Shown here: positions 36,703-48,210 of the stretch, one piece after another
How positions within the stretch are numbered: the stretch's first letter is position 1
How the letters are laid out: each line of letters opens with the position of its first letter
Origin: Hymenopus coronatus
Taxonomy: Eukaryota; Arthropoda; Insecta; Mantodea; Hymenopodidae
DNA length: 64,000 nucleotides
Assembly (NCBI GenBank): GCA_030762935.1
Contig: CM060900.1
Location: 398,367,132 to 398,431,131, forward strand
Direction of reading: 5' to 3'
Translations under genes and position numbers: made by a program
The notes under the pieces: generated by a model
Database searches by the model: none
The model's input: the letters and a program-made list of their open reading frames with translations, nothing else
Told to the model about the DNA's origin: nothing

Positions 36703-39700
36703 ATTATAGAAATATGTACCATATAGTGAAATCTGTATATTGACATTTTGAGCGGAATACAGTGTTTCCTCTGCCAACTAGGTACGTGGCATGAAGAGTA
36801 AGAAAACACTATTTATCTACCAAATACTTTTTACCCTAGTTTCACATCATTCCGTTGTTGCTCAGTAAATGTGTCCTTTCCCAGGTCCACCCTTCCGATT
36901 TGGAACATTTTATTTACTTTTTGTCACATAGTGTAAGATTGATCATTGTTATAGCGTGTGTTACTAAATGGCTAACACGAGTTACATTGGTGTGAACATT
37001 TTAAAACAGACGCTCCACTTACATACGATGGCTGTGAATGTCACCATGATATGTATTAGCCATTTAAAGCTTTGATGCCTGAACTTCATTTACAACAAGT
37101 GTTCACTTCCCTGACTTTAATATAAAATGGCATTTTCACGCTTCAGCAGAGTAAAGCATCGTTTAATTCACATACGAGTTTACTGCGAATAACATTGACA
37201 TCACCATTTAATTGATAAACACGACAAAATAACAATGTAGCAGTAAAACTATTTAACATGCTTCCATTCATCACTGGAAGTTATCGTCACATGTTATCTT
37301 AATAAGCAATGAAAGGTATGGGGAATGTGTGTTATAACAAATATGCCCATGTTTATAGAGTTGGCCTGGTTTTTCTCCGCTCTAAGTTAATCTCTGAAGT
37401 TATTGACCCATAGACGCTAACTCAAACTAGAGCGTGAATTGTATTCGTGACGTTGCTATTGCACATAGATCCGCCACTCTCTACGTTCCATACTACAAAC
37501 AATATCTGTACATGTTACTGGCCAATTACCGAGTGGTCGTTTTATGGCTCGGCCACGATCGGGCGTATGCGTCGTTCACTTTCACTACAGTGAGCATGGT
37601 ATGTTCTGCTAGCTCACTAGCGGCGAATGACCCCTCCCCCCAAAGCTTTACTTTATTGACTGTGAATGTTGGCTATCAGCTTCTAACTTCTGTTCATGCT
37701 GTAAATATAAGCATTTGTTCATTCTGCATCTGTAACTAAAAGACTGTTTAAACATCTGTGCTGTATGTGAAATACTTTAAAGTATTGTTATTATTGTTTT
37801 CGTTCTATTATTCCACTGAAATCCCTACCGAACAATTCCGGCTTGAACAGAAACTTATAAAAGCCGAATCATGTGTACAGATGAGTACATAACTTCAAGA
37901 AACATTTTCTGGCATTTCACTTCCAAATTGAGATACTGTTTAATGTGTGTTTAATAACTTTAGGACAACGGAATTGCTATACAGTAAAGCTAGGAAGTGA
38001 AAAAGGCATGCTTTAGCGGAGGAAAAAATTGACGACATTTGTGCATCATTCCAACGCTCTCCAAAGAAATTTCTAAAGACGTGTTGTGCAGCTAGTGGTC
38101 GTTTCAAAAACCTCTGTTCACGCCATTGTCAAACTTTTAAAACTATTACCCTACAGTGTTATGACTATAATTGCTCTGAATTACAACCTCGTGACGACGA
38201 GGAATGCCAGGAATGTCTCAATACAAATTAACCCACTTTCAACACCATTTATAACTAGGTTAATACTCATTATGGTTGTAATGAGTATGTAACGCGGGAG
38301 TTTTAGAATTCAAAATCCCCTGGTGTAGTAGATAGCGCGTGAGCACGTATACACGCGATCCGGGCCGTTCCATAAAAAGACCGCTCTATATACCACCGAG
38401 TATAATAGGGGAGACTGTGTTCTGTACACTCTGATCTCTGATCAAGTTGTCTTTGAAGCGCTGAATGAGAGTGGAAGAAGAAAATGCGGATTGCTCTCCA
38501 TTAATTACAAAATTAATTGAAAGTAAGACACATCAATACCTAACGACATACCCGCAGTACAGGTTGTTTTTTTTTTGTACAATACAGGAAGAGAGAAGGC
38601 ATACACTTGTTATAAATCACGTGTTTTGTTTTTCAAGTACAATCCATTGGTTTGCGCGGTGCAGTTTCATTTGTTGCATTCTGAATCAGTGTTGCATAAA
38701 TGCATATTATAAACACAGACATTTTTGTGCGTAAATTGCTACATCCAGAGACAGAGCCAAAAATGGGCCGAAATCATTAACACAGATCATTCGTATATGC
38801 CATATGTGTCTTGTACACAGTTCAATTGTAAGGTTCGTGGTCGAATGCAAAACTGTTAGGTCACTAGTTACAAAGCAAAGCTGACGCATTTGTGACGGTC
38901 TACTTTCTATTTGTCGTCAGCGATTGTAAGCGTATAATGCATCTTGTAGTGTTAACTGAATTTTTACTATGTTCATTGTTTACGTTTTTCGTATTTCCCA
39001 GTAGTCTTGACTGTGTACATTTTCCAAAACGTATAAAATGTATGTTAAAGTGTAAGCAAATAATGCTATTTTCTCATTACTTCTTCAAATGAATTTTGCG
39101 GCTTTGGTGAACACTCTTCTTGAAGTCCGTGTCACAGGGTAAAAAATAAAGTGCTCTAAAGTTTATCATTTTTAAAACACATTTTAATTGATTTTAAGTA
39201 ATGTGTATGCCTAGCTTAAAGTCAATGAATATCAATAATAATAGTAACAAAAATAATAACATTTGCTGCAGTCATGTGTATGTGTTATAAGAAACAGGTT
39301 TTCAAGGTTTCAATGTTCAAGTACGTTTAGCTCCATACTTTTACTTTCCAGTAAAATTGTGATGCTTATGGTGTATACTAGTAAATGATCAAATCTTTGG
39401 CCGATCAGAAATAATAAAGACACTGTGTTATTAGTTTGTTTATACCATTTTTAGCAGGTTGTGGATGCAATTTGCAAACATGGAAATTTCTGACGTTTTT
39501 GTAGTGAAGTTGACTCGTGTGGAATGAACTAAGGTGTAGTAATAACGACCTTGCTGGGAAGCTTGTATCTAGTGTGTACACAAGTAGATAAACGTTAATG
39601 AGTTCTTGCTAAGTATGAGCTGCCGTGAATAATTTACCCCTAGGGGGATTATGTCTTTTGTTGCTACTGGTCAGTCTTTCTTAGGTAGCGCAGAAATGCG

Positions 39701-40020
39701 AGTTTTGATTGACGACATTCTTCGCGCATATGCCACATATCCTCTTTCTTCTAATTTGCTGATACTGCAAGCCAGAAGGGTGTCATTCTTCCTCCGAATA
39801 ATAGTCAGGTTTACCCTCTGTAATCTTACACGCAGAGGGTGTTGAAGTGGAATGCGGAAGTCCGCATTTCATGTTCGAGAGGTGAGATAGTGGACTCTTA
39901 AGGGCCTCTGCACCAGATCCTGTCACTCCCTGTTTATATTGATGGCGATATGTGCAGTCAGGTGATATTCAAGTTCAGTTATTTCATTACGTACTCATAA
40001 AGTGATTTGCTTTACTTGCT
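36703..40020. other. No gene seen
   Basis: Long unassigned stretch. Frames up to 101 codons (37434-37739, plus) have no domain I recognise. A weak tRNA-like patch lies at 38319-38375 (TGGTGTAGTAGATAGCGCG). Two small perfect stems occur near 39809-39870 (ACCCTCTG/CAGAGGGT and AATGCGGA/TCCGCATT). Confidence 0.35.
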
Positions 40021-40024
40021 CCAC

Positions 40025-40600
40025 CAGTAGGTAGAGAAACTACTGCATTCTGTCAAAATATTCTACTCCGAGATATCACATAAAATGTGTTTTTGATTTA
40101 TTTTTATTTTCTCAGAAATAGCTCTTAAGGATTTTGGTTATTACATGCCAAATGAAACATATGTATTGACTTTTCTGGAAATAGCCTATGAAGTCCTCTT
40201 CATTCCGAAGAAATTTGTGTACCTACTTATGCAACTGGGGAACGTAAAGCGATTGATGAAAACATATTACAATTTACGTAAACAGTGTACGTCTCTTTGA
40301 AACACACAATTAATTGAAATAACTTTTTTTGTGGCATAAGACATTTCCGAAGTATTCGTTACTATTGGTCGGAATTGATCAGTGCATTTTCATTTATTTT
40401 AAAGTCGTGTCGAAATTTATTTCTTACGATTTCATGGAGAGATGGAATTTTAATGCCAGCATATAGCGTGTAGTTCTATAACATTCGATTATTGTTGTTT
40501 TCTCTGTAACTGTATAATGCAGCTATTTCTTTAAACTTTGATCAGAAATTTACGTATTTCGTTGTAGATATAAGCACCTTACAGTAGGTTAAAGCGAGAG
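40025..40600 (+). mobile_element. PAL arm with internal deletion
   Basis: Begins TAGGTAGAGAAACTACTGCA and CCGAGATATCAC, then jumps past the middle blocks to ACTTTTCTGGAAATAGCCTA and AGTCCTCTTCATTCCGAAG. It continues with ATAACTTTTTTTGTGGCATA and ACATTTCCGAAGTATTC, the inner variant also present at 63424. Confidence 0.65.
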
Positions 40601-40768
40601 TCGATCAGTAAAAAGCGTGTTGCTATTTGATGGAGTTCCATGCTCTTTGAGTGACCACAAAAGAAAATAAATAGTAGCTAACCACTTTGAACAAACTATG
40701 AATTTCAAACTTCAAGCTAATAACAAAGAGTATCTTAGAGATGTTTAATGTCAATATATATTTTTATT

Positions 40769-41640
40769 TTCTCTAGCATGTACATATGTACATACAATGT
40801 ACATAGTAGCTAGAGAATGAATAGTATTCCACCCAAAAATTTTATGTCGCGATTTCACCAAAACATATGTTTTGAGGTCTCCTAAATTCGAATTATTTTT
40901 TTAAAAAAAAGTCCGTGTGTGTCTGTGGACAGCGTAGCTCAAAAATGAAAAGACCATTAAATACCAAACTTGGTATTTATGTTTAGTATTTTCTAAGGAT
41001 ACAACACGAAGATTTTCAAGAAAATCTTTCACCACAAAGTACCCTTTACATGTCTCTAACAATTTTGGTTACAATATTGTAGACATAATAAGGATAGTTA
41101 CATAACAAATAAAATGTATATTTTGAATTTACTGTGAACCGCCTTGAAAACCACTTTACTCTGGATGAGTTCTGCAAAATTTTGCATAACGGTTTAACTG
41201 TTAGAGATAGACAAAACGTACAACGTAAAAAAAAAATGTAGATCTGCTTAAACACATACATTGTATCCAATACGTTTCTCTTGTAGAGTTGACCGTTTTC
41301 GAGATATTCCTTGTTATGGGTTTCAGTTTTAAACTACCTAAACTTTTCTCAAACGGGTCCGTGCAAAGCGAAACGAACCTGAATTCCTTCACCTAGCCAC
41401 CAGCTTTTAAACGATTTGACTGTCGCTCTAGCCCAGTGTATTACCTTATTTTCATTTTACTTACAAGGAAGAAAGAAATTAGACCAATTCTGCTAAGGTT
41501 TATCTATACTATATTGATGTACATAGATAAAAGAATAATCGTTTGTAAATATAGCATGTATTTGGGCCAGCTAAAGAAAGTTATGCGAATAAAACACATA
41601 AGATTTTTACACACAAATTGTGTTCTAAAACAAATTATGT
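40769..41640 (+). mobile_element. PAL element, left arm of a two-armed copy
   Basis: The most complete plus arm. It starts with a short palindrome (TCTCTAGC ... GCTAGAGA, 40770-40815). It then runs through AGTATTCCACCCAAAAATTT, TGTGTGTCTGTGGACAGCGT, AGCTCAAAAATGAAAAGACC, ATACCAAACTTGGTATTTAT, AACGGTTTAACTG, GTAGAGTTGACCGTTTTCGA, TTCTCAAACGGGTCCGTGCA, GATTTGACTGTCGCTC, AGACCAATTCTGCTAAGG and CAGCTAAAGAAAGTTATGCG. The opposing arm follows at 41641. No protein is encoded. Confidence 0.88.
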
Positions 41641-42110
41641 TGTATGTGATCCAAGATTTTGTCTGTCTCTTACGGTTTACCAGTTTTACAAAAGTCATCT
41701 AGAATGAAGAGTACTTCATACGCTATCCCCAGAAAATTCAAAGTATACATTTTGTTTGCCATGAAAATATCTTAAAAGCACTTGGTGTAGGCATCAGTCA
41801 AAACTGTTAGAGCTATTTTGTGGAAATAAAAATAATTACGAAGGGTTTTTCCATGTTAAGGGCACTTCAGGCAGGAGGGATTTCCTTCAGTATTTTTCAA
41901 AGGTGCGGCTCCAATGTTTTCCAAGAAAAATACCTCCACCCCTTAGTTTAATATCTAACTGCCTTTTCGTTTTTGAGTTATGCAATTCACACACACGCAC
42001 CACGTTTTTCCAAAGTGCCTTTCATCATTCAGAGGACCATAAAACTTGTGTTTTCGGTGGAATTTCCATATCTAAGTATTGGGTGGAATGCACTATCCGC
42101 TTACTTCTCC
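41641..42110 (-). mobile_element. PAL element, right arm of the two-armed copy
   Basis: Inverted repeat of the outer half of the arm at 40769: TCTTACGGTTTACCAGTTTT, AGTCATCTAGAATGAAGAG, CCATGTTAAGGG, GCCTTTTCGTTTTTGAGTTA, CACACACACGCACC, CAGAGGACC and TTGGGTGGAATGCA. It lacks roughly the inner 350-400 bases of a complete arm, so the two arms are unequal. Confidence 0.85.
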
Positions 42111-42208
42111 TAAATAGTTTTCTTAATAAGTTAGATTGCATACTTTGGCTTTTCATGCATCACAGCATTTACCGGAGTAAAATTAGCTGAACAAATGCGC
42201 AGCCCCCT

Positions 42209-42209
<1 letters not shown>

Positions 42210-42271
<62 letters not shown>
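42210..42271 (+). repeat. (CA)n microsatellite
   Basis: About 31 CA units. It directly precedes unit 1 of the minisatellite and probably represents the CA segment of a preceding unit. Confidence 0.98.
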
Positions 42272-42273
<2 letters not shown>

Positions 42274-42277
42274 AAGA

Positions 42278-42774
42278 AATGCGTAGGGATTTCTGTTCAG
42301 CACCAATCGATTCTCAAAGCTGAAGCTACAGGACGCGCAAACTTACACACAAACGTGTGCGCCCACACACACACACACACACACACCACGCGCGCGCGCG
42401 ACTAAACGATGCACAGGATTTCATGTAAAACACCAACAGGTTCCAAAGCTGAAACTGTATCACTTAACGCGCGCAAAAACACGCATAGCCGTGCACATAT
42501 ATACACACAAGGAAATGCACAGGATGCCATGTTCAACCATACCAAGAGGTTCAGAGCGCACACGCACACACGCACACACATACACACACAGCAATGCACA
42601 CGATTTCAAGTTCACAAACTTCAGTCGATTCCAAAGCTCAACATCATTGAACCACGCGCGCGCGAAAAAACGCGCGCACACACACCCTGAGCAATGCATA
42701 GGATATAAAGTTCACCAACACCAATCGGTTCCAAAGCTAAGCTACATCACTAAACTACGCACACATGCGCACAC

Positions 42775-42805
<31 letters not shown>

Positions 42806-43153
42806 CATACATACATACATACATACATACATACATACATACATACATACATACATACATACATACATACATACATACATACATACACACATGCACACAT
42901 GCACACATACACACATACATACATACATACATACATACATACATACATACATACATACATACATACATACATACATACATACATACATACATACATACAT
43001 ACATACACACACACTTACATACACACACTCACTTACATACACACATGCATACACACATACAATACATACACATACATACACTAAGCAATGCGCAGATCTC
43101 CATGTTGACCAACACCAACAGATTTCAAAGCTGAACAACGTTTATGTCTGAAC
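42278..43153 (+). repeat. Six-unit minisatellite with embedded microsatellites
   Basis: Units start at about 42278, 42408, 42513, 42591, 42691 and 43085. Each begins with a variant of GCAATGCACAGGATTTCA, then TTCACCAACACCAA, then a variant of CGGTTCCAAAGCTGAA, then ACATCACTAAAC, and ends in a CG/CA-rich run of variable length. Spacing is 78-130 bases except for the fifth unit, whose terminal run has grown into a long ACAT tract. The long reading frames on both strands are readings of the tract, not genes. Confidence 0.9.
42772..43015 (+). repeat. (ACAT)n tetranucleotide tract (~240 nt)
   Basis: Long run of ACAT units with two short ACAC/ATGC interruptions near 42885-42912. It lies inside unit 5 of the minisatellite. 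All frames encode repeated Tyr-Ile-His-Thr or Met-Tyr-Val-Cys on opposite strands, which is artefactual. Confidence 0.97.
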
Positions 43154-44224
43154 AGCTTATATTTTTAACAACGAGCTTTTTTAGCATTTGAATTAGAACA
43201 GCTGTGTCGTGATGTGGTAATCCTATTATGATTGGACGTCCTTGTGTAGTCATGATGGTTTTTTGGGGTTAGTAGTTGGTAGGGTGACTGGGGCCAAGAA
43301 TTTAATATTCTCGGTCCCCACGCCGCATACCGAATCACTGTAGTTGGTTTTTTGGTAAGAATCTGAGATGGAGCAGGCGAGGTATGTGCGGAATGTTGAC
43401 GTGATTGACAGACAGCATACCTCAGCATGTTTGCTTCATTTATTCCTAGCAGCGTCAATACGTTATACAATAAAAAATCGTTATTATAGCGGGTGATTTG
43501 TGTGCATTCTGATATATTCACTATACAGTGCATTGTTAACGCTCTGCTGCATATTGTTGGGGAAGGCAATGTATTATCGAACTTTAAATTAGTTATGTGA
43601 AGCCGTTTTTGAGATATTCGCTTGTGATATGTAACGAAAGATATTTCATGTGCCATACGGCTCTGTCTTAAAATTTTGTTTTGATCTTAATAGATAATGA
43701 GTTAATCTGTTCAGAAAAATATTGCAGTTAATTAGAAATGTGTATATTCATCCTTAGATTGGAAAACACGAGGCGCACAAAAATACTTTTTAAGTCTAGA
43801 TACTTAAGGGAAAGCTTCCTACAAAGTAGTCATAGTCATTAGCAAAGATTTTACAGAAATGTTGAGAAATTGAGTGTGTTTGATTTGTGTACTATAAAAA
43901 TCTGAATATCTTTGAAATGGGGGATGTACTTTTTGGATAACATGAAATCTTCAGCTTCAGTATTTCCAGATGGAAATTTCACGTTGCTCCAGGATTTATT
44001 GCAGAACTGATTGCAAATGTATCTCTAATACCTTTAATATTGCACAGCGACATTAACTCATTAATACCTGAAGGTCTCCTGAAAACCAGTAGAAGATACA
44101 TTAAAAACTGTACTACATAGAGCATTTTGAATATTGAAAGGATGAGTCTAGAAGTTTAACACGGTGCTTTACCGAAATGCCATGGGTTCGTTTAAATGGA
44201 GGTTTAAGTCATGGCTGATATTAA

Positions 44225-44256
<32 letters not shown>

Positions 44257-44489
44257 AAACAATAGTTTAGTATTAAAGCAGAAGGTATAAGCATAGTAAA
44301 ACGCTTTCTAGGAACCGTCCTTTTTGGCTAAGATTCGCCGATGCATTACTTATTTCCTTATATATAGTGTGCTTAATCCCCAAAAAACATCCCAGACTGT
44401 GGCCATTAGTGATAGCTGCATGAAATGAATTGGAAAGGACTTTTCTGAACGGTATATTCTAGAATAAATTAAGGGTACCACACCGGCGT
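43154..44489. other. Unassigned; holds a 163-codon minus frame
   Basis: A minus-strand frame at 43165-43656 (163 codons, rich in Ser, Thr and Asn) is the longest frame here not caused by a simple repeat. I recognise no domain, signal peptide or membrane segment, and no start context or splice signals make it a gene. Nearby, ACGTGAAGCCGTTTTTGAGA-like sequence resembles a PAL inner block, so it may be part of an old element. A 30-nt A run is at 44226-44255. Confidence 0.3.
44226..44255 (+). repeat. Poly-A tract
   Basis: Uninterrupted A run. Confidence 0.97.
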
Positions 44490-44819
44490 TTGCCATGAAT
44501 GAGGATTCGTGAAAGCCTAGGTCCTGCATCATGGCGCAAGGTGGACTGGAGCGTGGAATTCCGGTTCCCGGCCAAGGACTTCTCCGTATTCGGCCGCACT
44601 CACGGTGTGCGAGCGGTCCGTTCAGCAACATAAGTAAAGTGAGTATCTACGATTAACAGCGATCCCAGCCAAAATAGCCAACATTCCAGCTGGGAATTGC
44701 GTGTTCCTGTCTACATCATCTACCCGAATCGTTGGATGATACCCACACCTACTGCGCATAAATGGGCGTGAGCCGGCAATCGAGTTGGTACCCCAAGGTT
44801 CTAAGGTCTGTTGCGGCAC

Positions 44820-44878
<59 letters not shown>
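44490..44878. repeat. GC-richer element fragment ending in (TTA)n
   Basis: A GC-richer block of about 330 bases leads directly into a (TTA)n tract at 44821-44878. The arrangement, a unique block followed by a trinucleotide tail, recalls retroposed elements with TAA- or ATT-type tails, and a similar layout is seen at 53400-53727. No sequence match between the two blocks was established. Confidence 0.4.
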
Positions 44879-46585
44879 GTTCTACAATTTAAACAGACGA
44901 CTGAAGAAATGATGAAGGATTGCTGACCAAAAAGCCATCATAACTTAGAATCGACGAAAGGGGGGAAGAATGGAAGGACTTTTACCGATAAGTTGTTAAT
45001 TTGCAGGATCAATGGCTAATGAAAGAGTTGCTTACCGTAGAAGCGTTTTAAAGTTTACTGTAAAATAGCTTTACATTTTCAAGATCAGAAAGAGTATTTC
45101 AATGATGATATTTGTCCATCATCGATTTTATTTCTTCTTTAGGCCGTATAGCTGCTTTCCTCTGTGTTTCCTGCTCGTCCTGGCATTCCGGGTATTCCTC
45201 AACCTCTGTAATTTTAGGGTACCACTTTGAGGGCTTCGGTTGAGATTCATTTCTAAAGAGCTTTTTACTTTAACTTCTCTGTTCTACCAGGTCCTTTATG
45301 ACGAATAAACAGAAGCTGTCTTCATTTAAAATTTTCTTCACTTTTGTTCACCCCAGTATTGATATGAGAAATTTCATTTCCGGACCATGAAAAAGGTCAC
45401 AGTCTTTCAGTATCCCTTCCCTCCGATTGAGTTTAACACGTTTATAACCTACATGGTTTACACAGACACGGATGAAGGGATAAGTAACGACAATTCGTAA
45501 ATGAGCTGAAGGTCCAGAAAGGAACTTGATCATGGAAGTCCTGCTATACTTGCACATCAGACCTGTTGTGGAGTTGCACAACATGTTTAAGTGGAGACTC
45601 ATTGACGAAAACTTCCCAAAAACACTTAATTTTTGTGCAGTCTTATTATTGAAATTTCCTCTTTAATTTGATATGTATTTTATTAAAATTCGCTCAATAC
45701 TTAAGCATTGAATATATATTCAAAATAGCACTGTATTTGCCATTTTATGCTGTCAATTTTGCAGTATATCACAGAAAAAAGATTACTGCTGCACAGTTCG
45801 GAGTACAGAGGTGAACTTGAACACATCTTTTGTGGAATTTTTGCTCTGAAGTATGGCAGATTCCGCGTGCTCATACCACGTGATTTCTTTCCTTTCAAGT
45901 ATATGCGAGTTTGTTTTCTACATTTTTGCTCTGAACAACTTTCTAAAGAGATTCTCTAGTTTAAATTACTCCGTTTCTCAGAAATTTGAAGTTTGCTTTG
46001 TAATAATAACATAGTTGGTTATTATTCAAATTATTGCTAATACAGTTTACTAAATGTTATATACTTAACAAAGTAAGTCTGTATTAATTAATAAACAAAC
46101 TTACTGGATAAAAGTAGATAAATGTACTTACAAAGCATACATATACACCCTTTAAAAAATTCAGTCTGATATCTTAAATAGTTTCGCAGATGATGGGTTA
46201 TGAATTTAGCAGATACAACATTGGCGAATAGGGCTTCTAGTCTCTCCTTAAATATACCAAAGGAAAATAATGAGCCCTAATAAGCGTCTGAAGTCCATAA
46301 AAAGTGTGGAATCCTTCCGTATTTACCAATATATTTAATAGACTTTAAAAACTCATGAACTGCGTATAACACACAGTGTCGCTATTCTGCTTCATCTTCT
46401 CCTCTTTATAGACTAAGCAAATTGCTTGTTGCGGCTTCACAGTTCCTTCCATCTTCTCATAGGTTTAACTATATACTTTGAACCTTATGTTTATAATCAT
46501 TTGTTCCGTTAAGTAGTCTAGCTGGCTCCATTCTTTCCAGACGTTTCTTTCATGTTTCTGTGATATTCTTGATTTTAACATTTAC

Positions 46586-46588
<3 letters not shown>

Positions 46589-46630
<42 letters not shown>
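46589..46630 (+). repeat. Poly-T tract (42 nt)
   Basis: Uninterrupted T run; could be the reverse of a retroposon A tail. Confidence 0.97.
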
Positions 46631-47117
46631 CAATGCTATGCAGCCTTTGGCTTCTCTGAGAAAGTTCATCCCTGTAGACTTTCCAATTACTTTATCAATG
46701 CCCAATTTTCGTTCTTATTAAGCAGCATAGGAACAGCTATAGTTTTGTAGTATTTTCTTTCCGATTTTATATTTTAAACTGTTGTAAATAGCTACGCACA
46801 CCAATCATTAGTATTTGTATTCTTCATATTCAAGTCCTTCCATTTAGCTAAAGATTCAACTAGAAAACACCAGCGTAATACGAATTTTGCTATGGGTAAT
46901 ATATTCACACAAACAGTAAAAAATATTGTTATTTACGAGCTCGTTAGAATAACATAATATAGACCCGACTATTCGAGGCATATCATTTAACGTAGGCCTA
47001 AAACAATAATCTGCTATTATACTCGAGAAAACATTTCAGAATCTGTAAATGTGACACAAATTGGAAATTAGTTGAAAATAAGTAATACCTACCATTCTTT
47101 CAGTGGAGCTCTCTTTC

Positions 47118-47168
<51 letters not shown>
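47118..47168 (+). repeat. (CTGT)n(CT)n microsatellite
   Basis: Compound CTGT then CT repeat. Confidence 0.96.
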
Positions 47169-47171
<3 letters not shown>

Positions 47172-47249
47172 TTATTAAACTGTTTGATTTGTAAAGCCCC
47201 CTAACGTTTATGGTCATATCCGACATTTACACACACATTCATACCTTCA

Positions 47250-47372
47250 GACTCTGGGGAGGCAGTGAATGATTCTAATTAAAGAAACATTCCGTCGTTC
47301 CAATCTGGAGTTGAACCCAAGACTTGTGTGTTGAGAAGCCAGAACGACTTCTCGACCACAAAGGCAGTCTGC
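47250..47372 (-). mobile_element. tRNA-derived SINE fragment, unclassified
   Basis: On the minus strand, GCCTTTGTGGTCGAGAAGTC and a B-box-like TTGGGTTCAACTCC (47307-47320) are spaced as in a tRNA head. The body does not match families A-G. Confidence 0.5.
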
Positions 47373-47910
47373 AAAGTTTAGTCTGATAAAATTACAAGAG
47401 CGAAAAGCATTAACTTTCCTTGGCAAAATATTCAGTACATACATTTCTGAAGTTTGTAATATTAATATTTACCAGACATTTGAGATAGCAAAAACATCTC
47501 CAAATAAAGCAGTAGACATTTTGTTGTATATGATATTTTTAGCTATGTTCTATCTCTTTCATATTTTGAATACTCTGCGCCCTTGAGCCCTCAATATTAT
47601 ATTTAGGTGAATTATCTCCATTTCTAGGATTTTTCCCAAAATGGATTGCAGTTCAATTTATAGTCCAAAACCATTTAATCTTCATTGTCTACTATTGTAA
47701 TTATATCATCTCTACTTACTTACCTTACTTTACTATATACAAATAATATACACAACATTAATAATTACAAATTTATAAGTCATTTGAGGTCAACTTAATG
47801 GAAAATAGTGAGTGTAAAAGTAATAGAACGTTTTCTTCCAGCACTCGTTTGATTTCATGTAAATTAAAGTTTTTTGAAGTGAGATTCCAGCCCATGTGGC
47901 AAGATAAGAA
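47373..47910. other. No gene seen
   Basis: Unassigned intronic sequence. Confidence 0.3.
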
Positions 47911-48210
47911 CCGCTGGCTCATAGCACAGTCGGTAGAGCACCTGTCTGCTGAGCGAGGCTTCCCGGGTTCGATTTCCGGCTCGGGTTAGGGATTTTTCCC
48001 TAGCCCAGATTATTCCCTATCATCCCCAGAGTCTGGAAATGTGAATATGTGTGTCTGGTGTAATGATTTAAGATTAAAGATGAATAGAAATCTAACGACA
48101 TCAGTACACGAGTTATACCATTGTCGATAAGCAATGTGTTCCAACGTGAAACGCCGCCAATAGGACCATGCAGTTAAAGGCGGGGTATAAATGGAACAAT
48201 AAAAAAAGAG
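47911..48210 (+). mobile_element. SINE-F, tRNA-derived, well-preserved head
   Basis: The head GGCTCATAGCACAGTCGGTA plus GAGCACCTGTCTGCTGAGCG resembles a tRNA D-arm and anticodon region. The B box CGGGTTCGATTTCC lies at 47964-47977. The body runs through CCCTATCATCCCCAGAGTCT to an A-rich end near 48205. It has the best preserved polymerase III promoter in the window. Only one copy was seen. Confidence 0.72.

Larger units (their letters stand above)
44879..47249. other. No gene seen; long T tract
   Basis: Unassigned sequence with a 42-base T tract at 46589-46630 and a CTGT/CT tract at 47118-47168. Frames up to 84 codons have no motif. Confidence 0.35.

Noticed and set aside
42491..43151. Long overlapping frames on both strands with Tyr-Ile-His-Thr or Met-Tyr-Val-Cys repeats (up to 197 codons)
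   Set aside because: They are pure translations of the (ACAT)n tract, open in every frame because the repeat contains no stop; not genes.
42278..43153. Possible CRISPR-like array
   Set aside because: Unit spacing is irregular, the spacers are low-complexity CA/CG runs, and the sequence is eukaryotic intron; it is a minisatellite.
47911..47985. Functional tRNA gene
   Set aside because: The A and B boxes are tRNA-like, but the acceptor stem does not close and a SINE body follows; the other tRNA-like heads also lack a closing stem.
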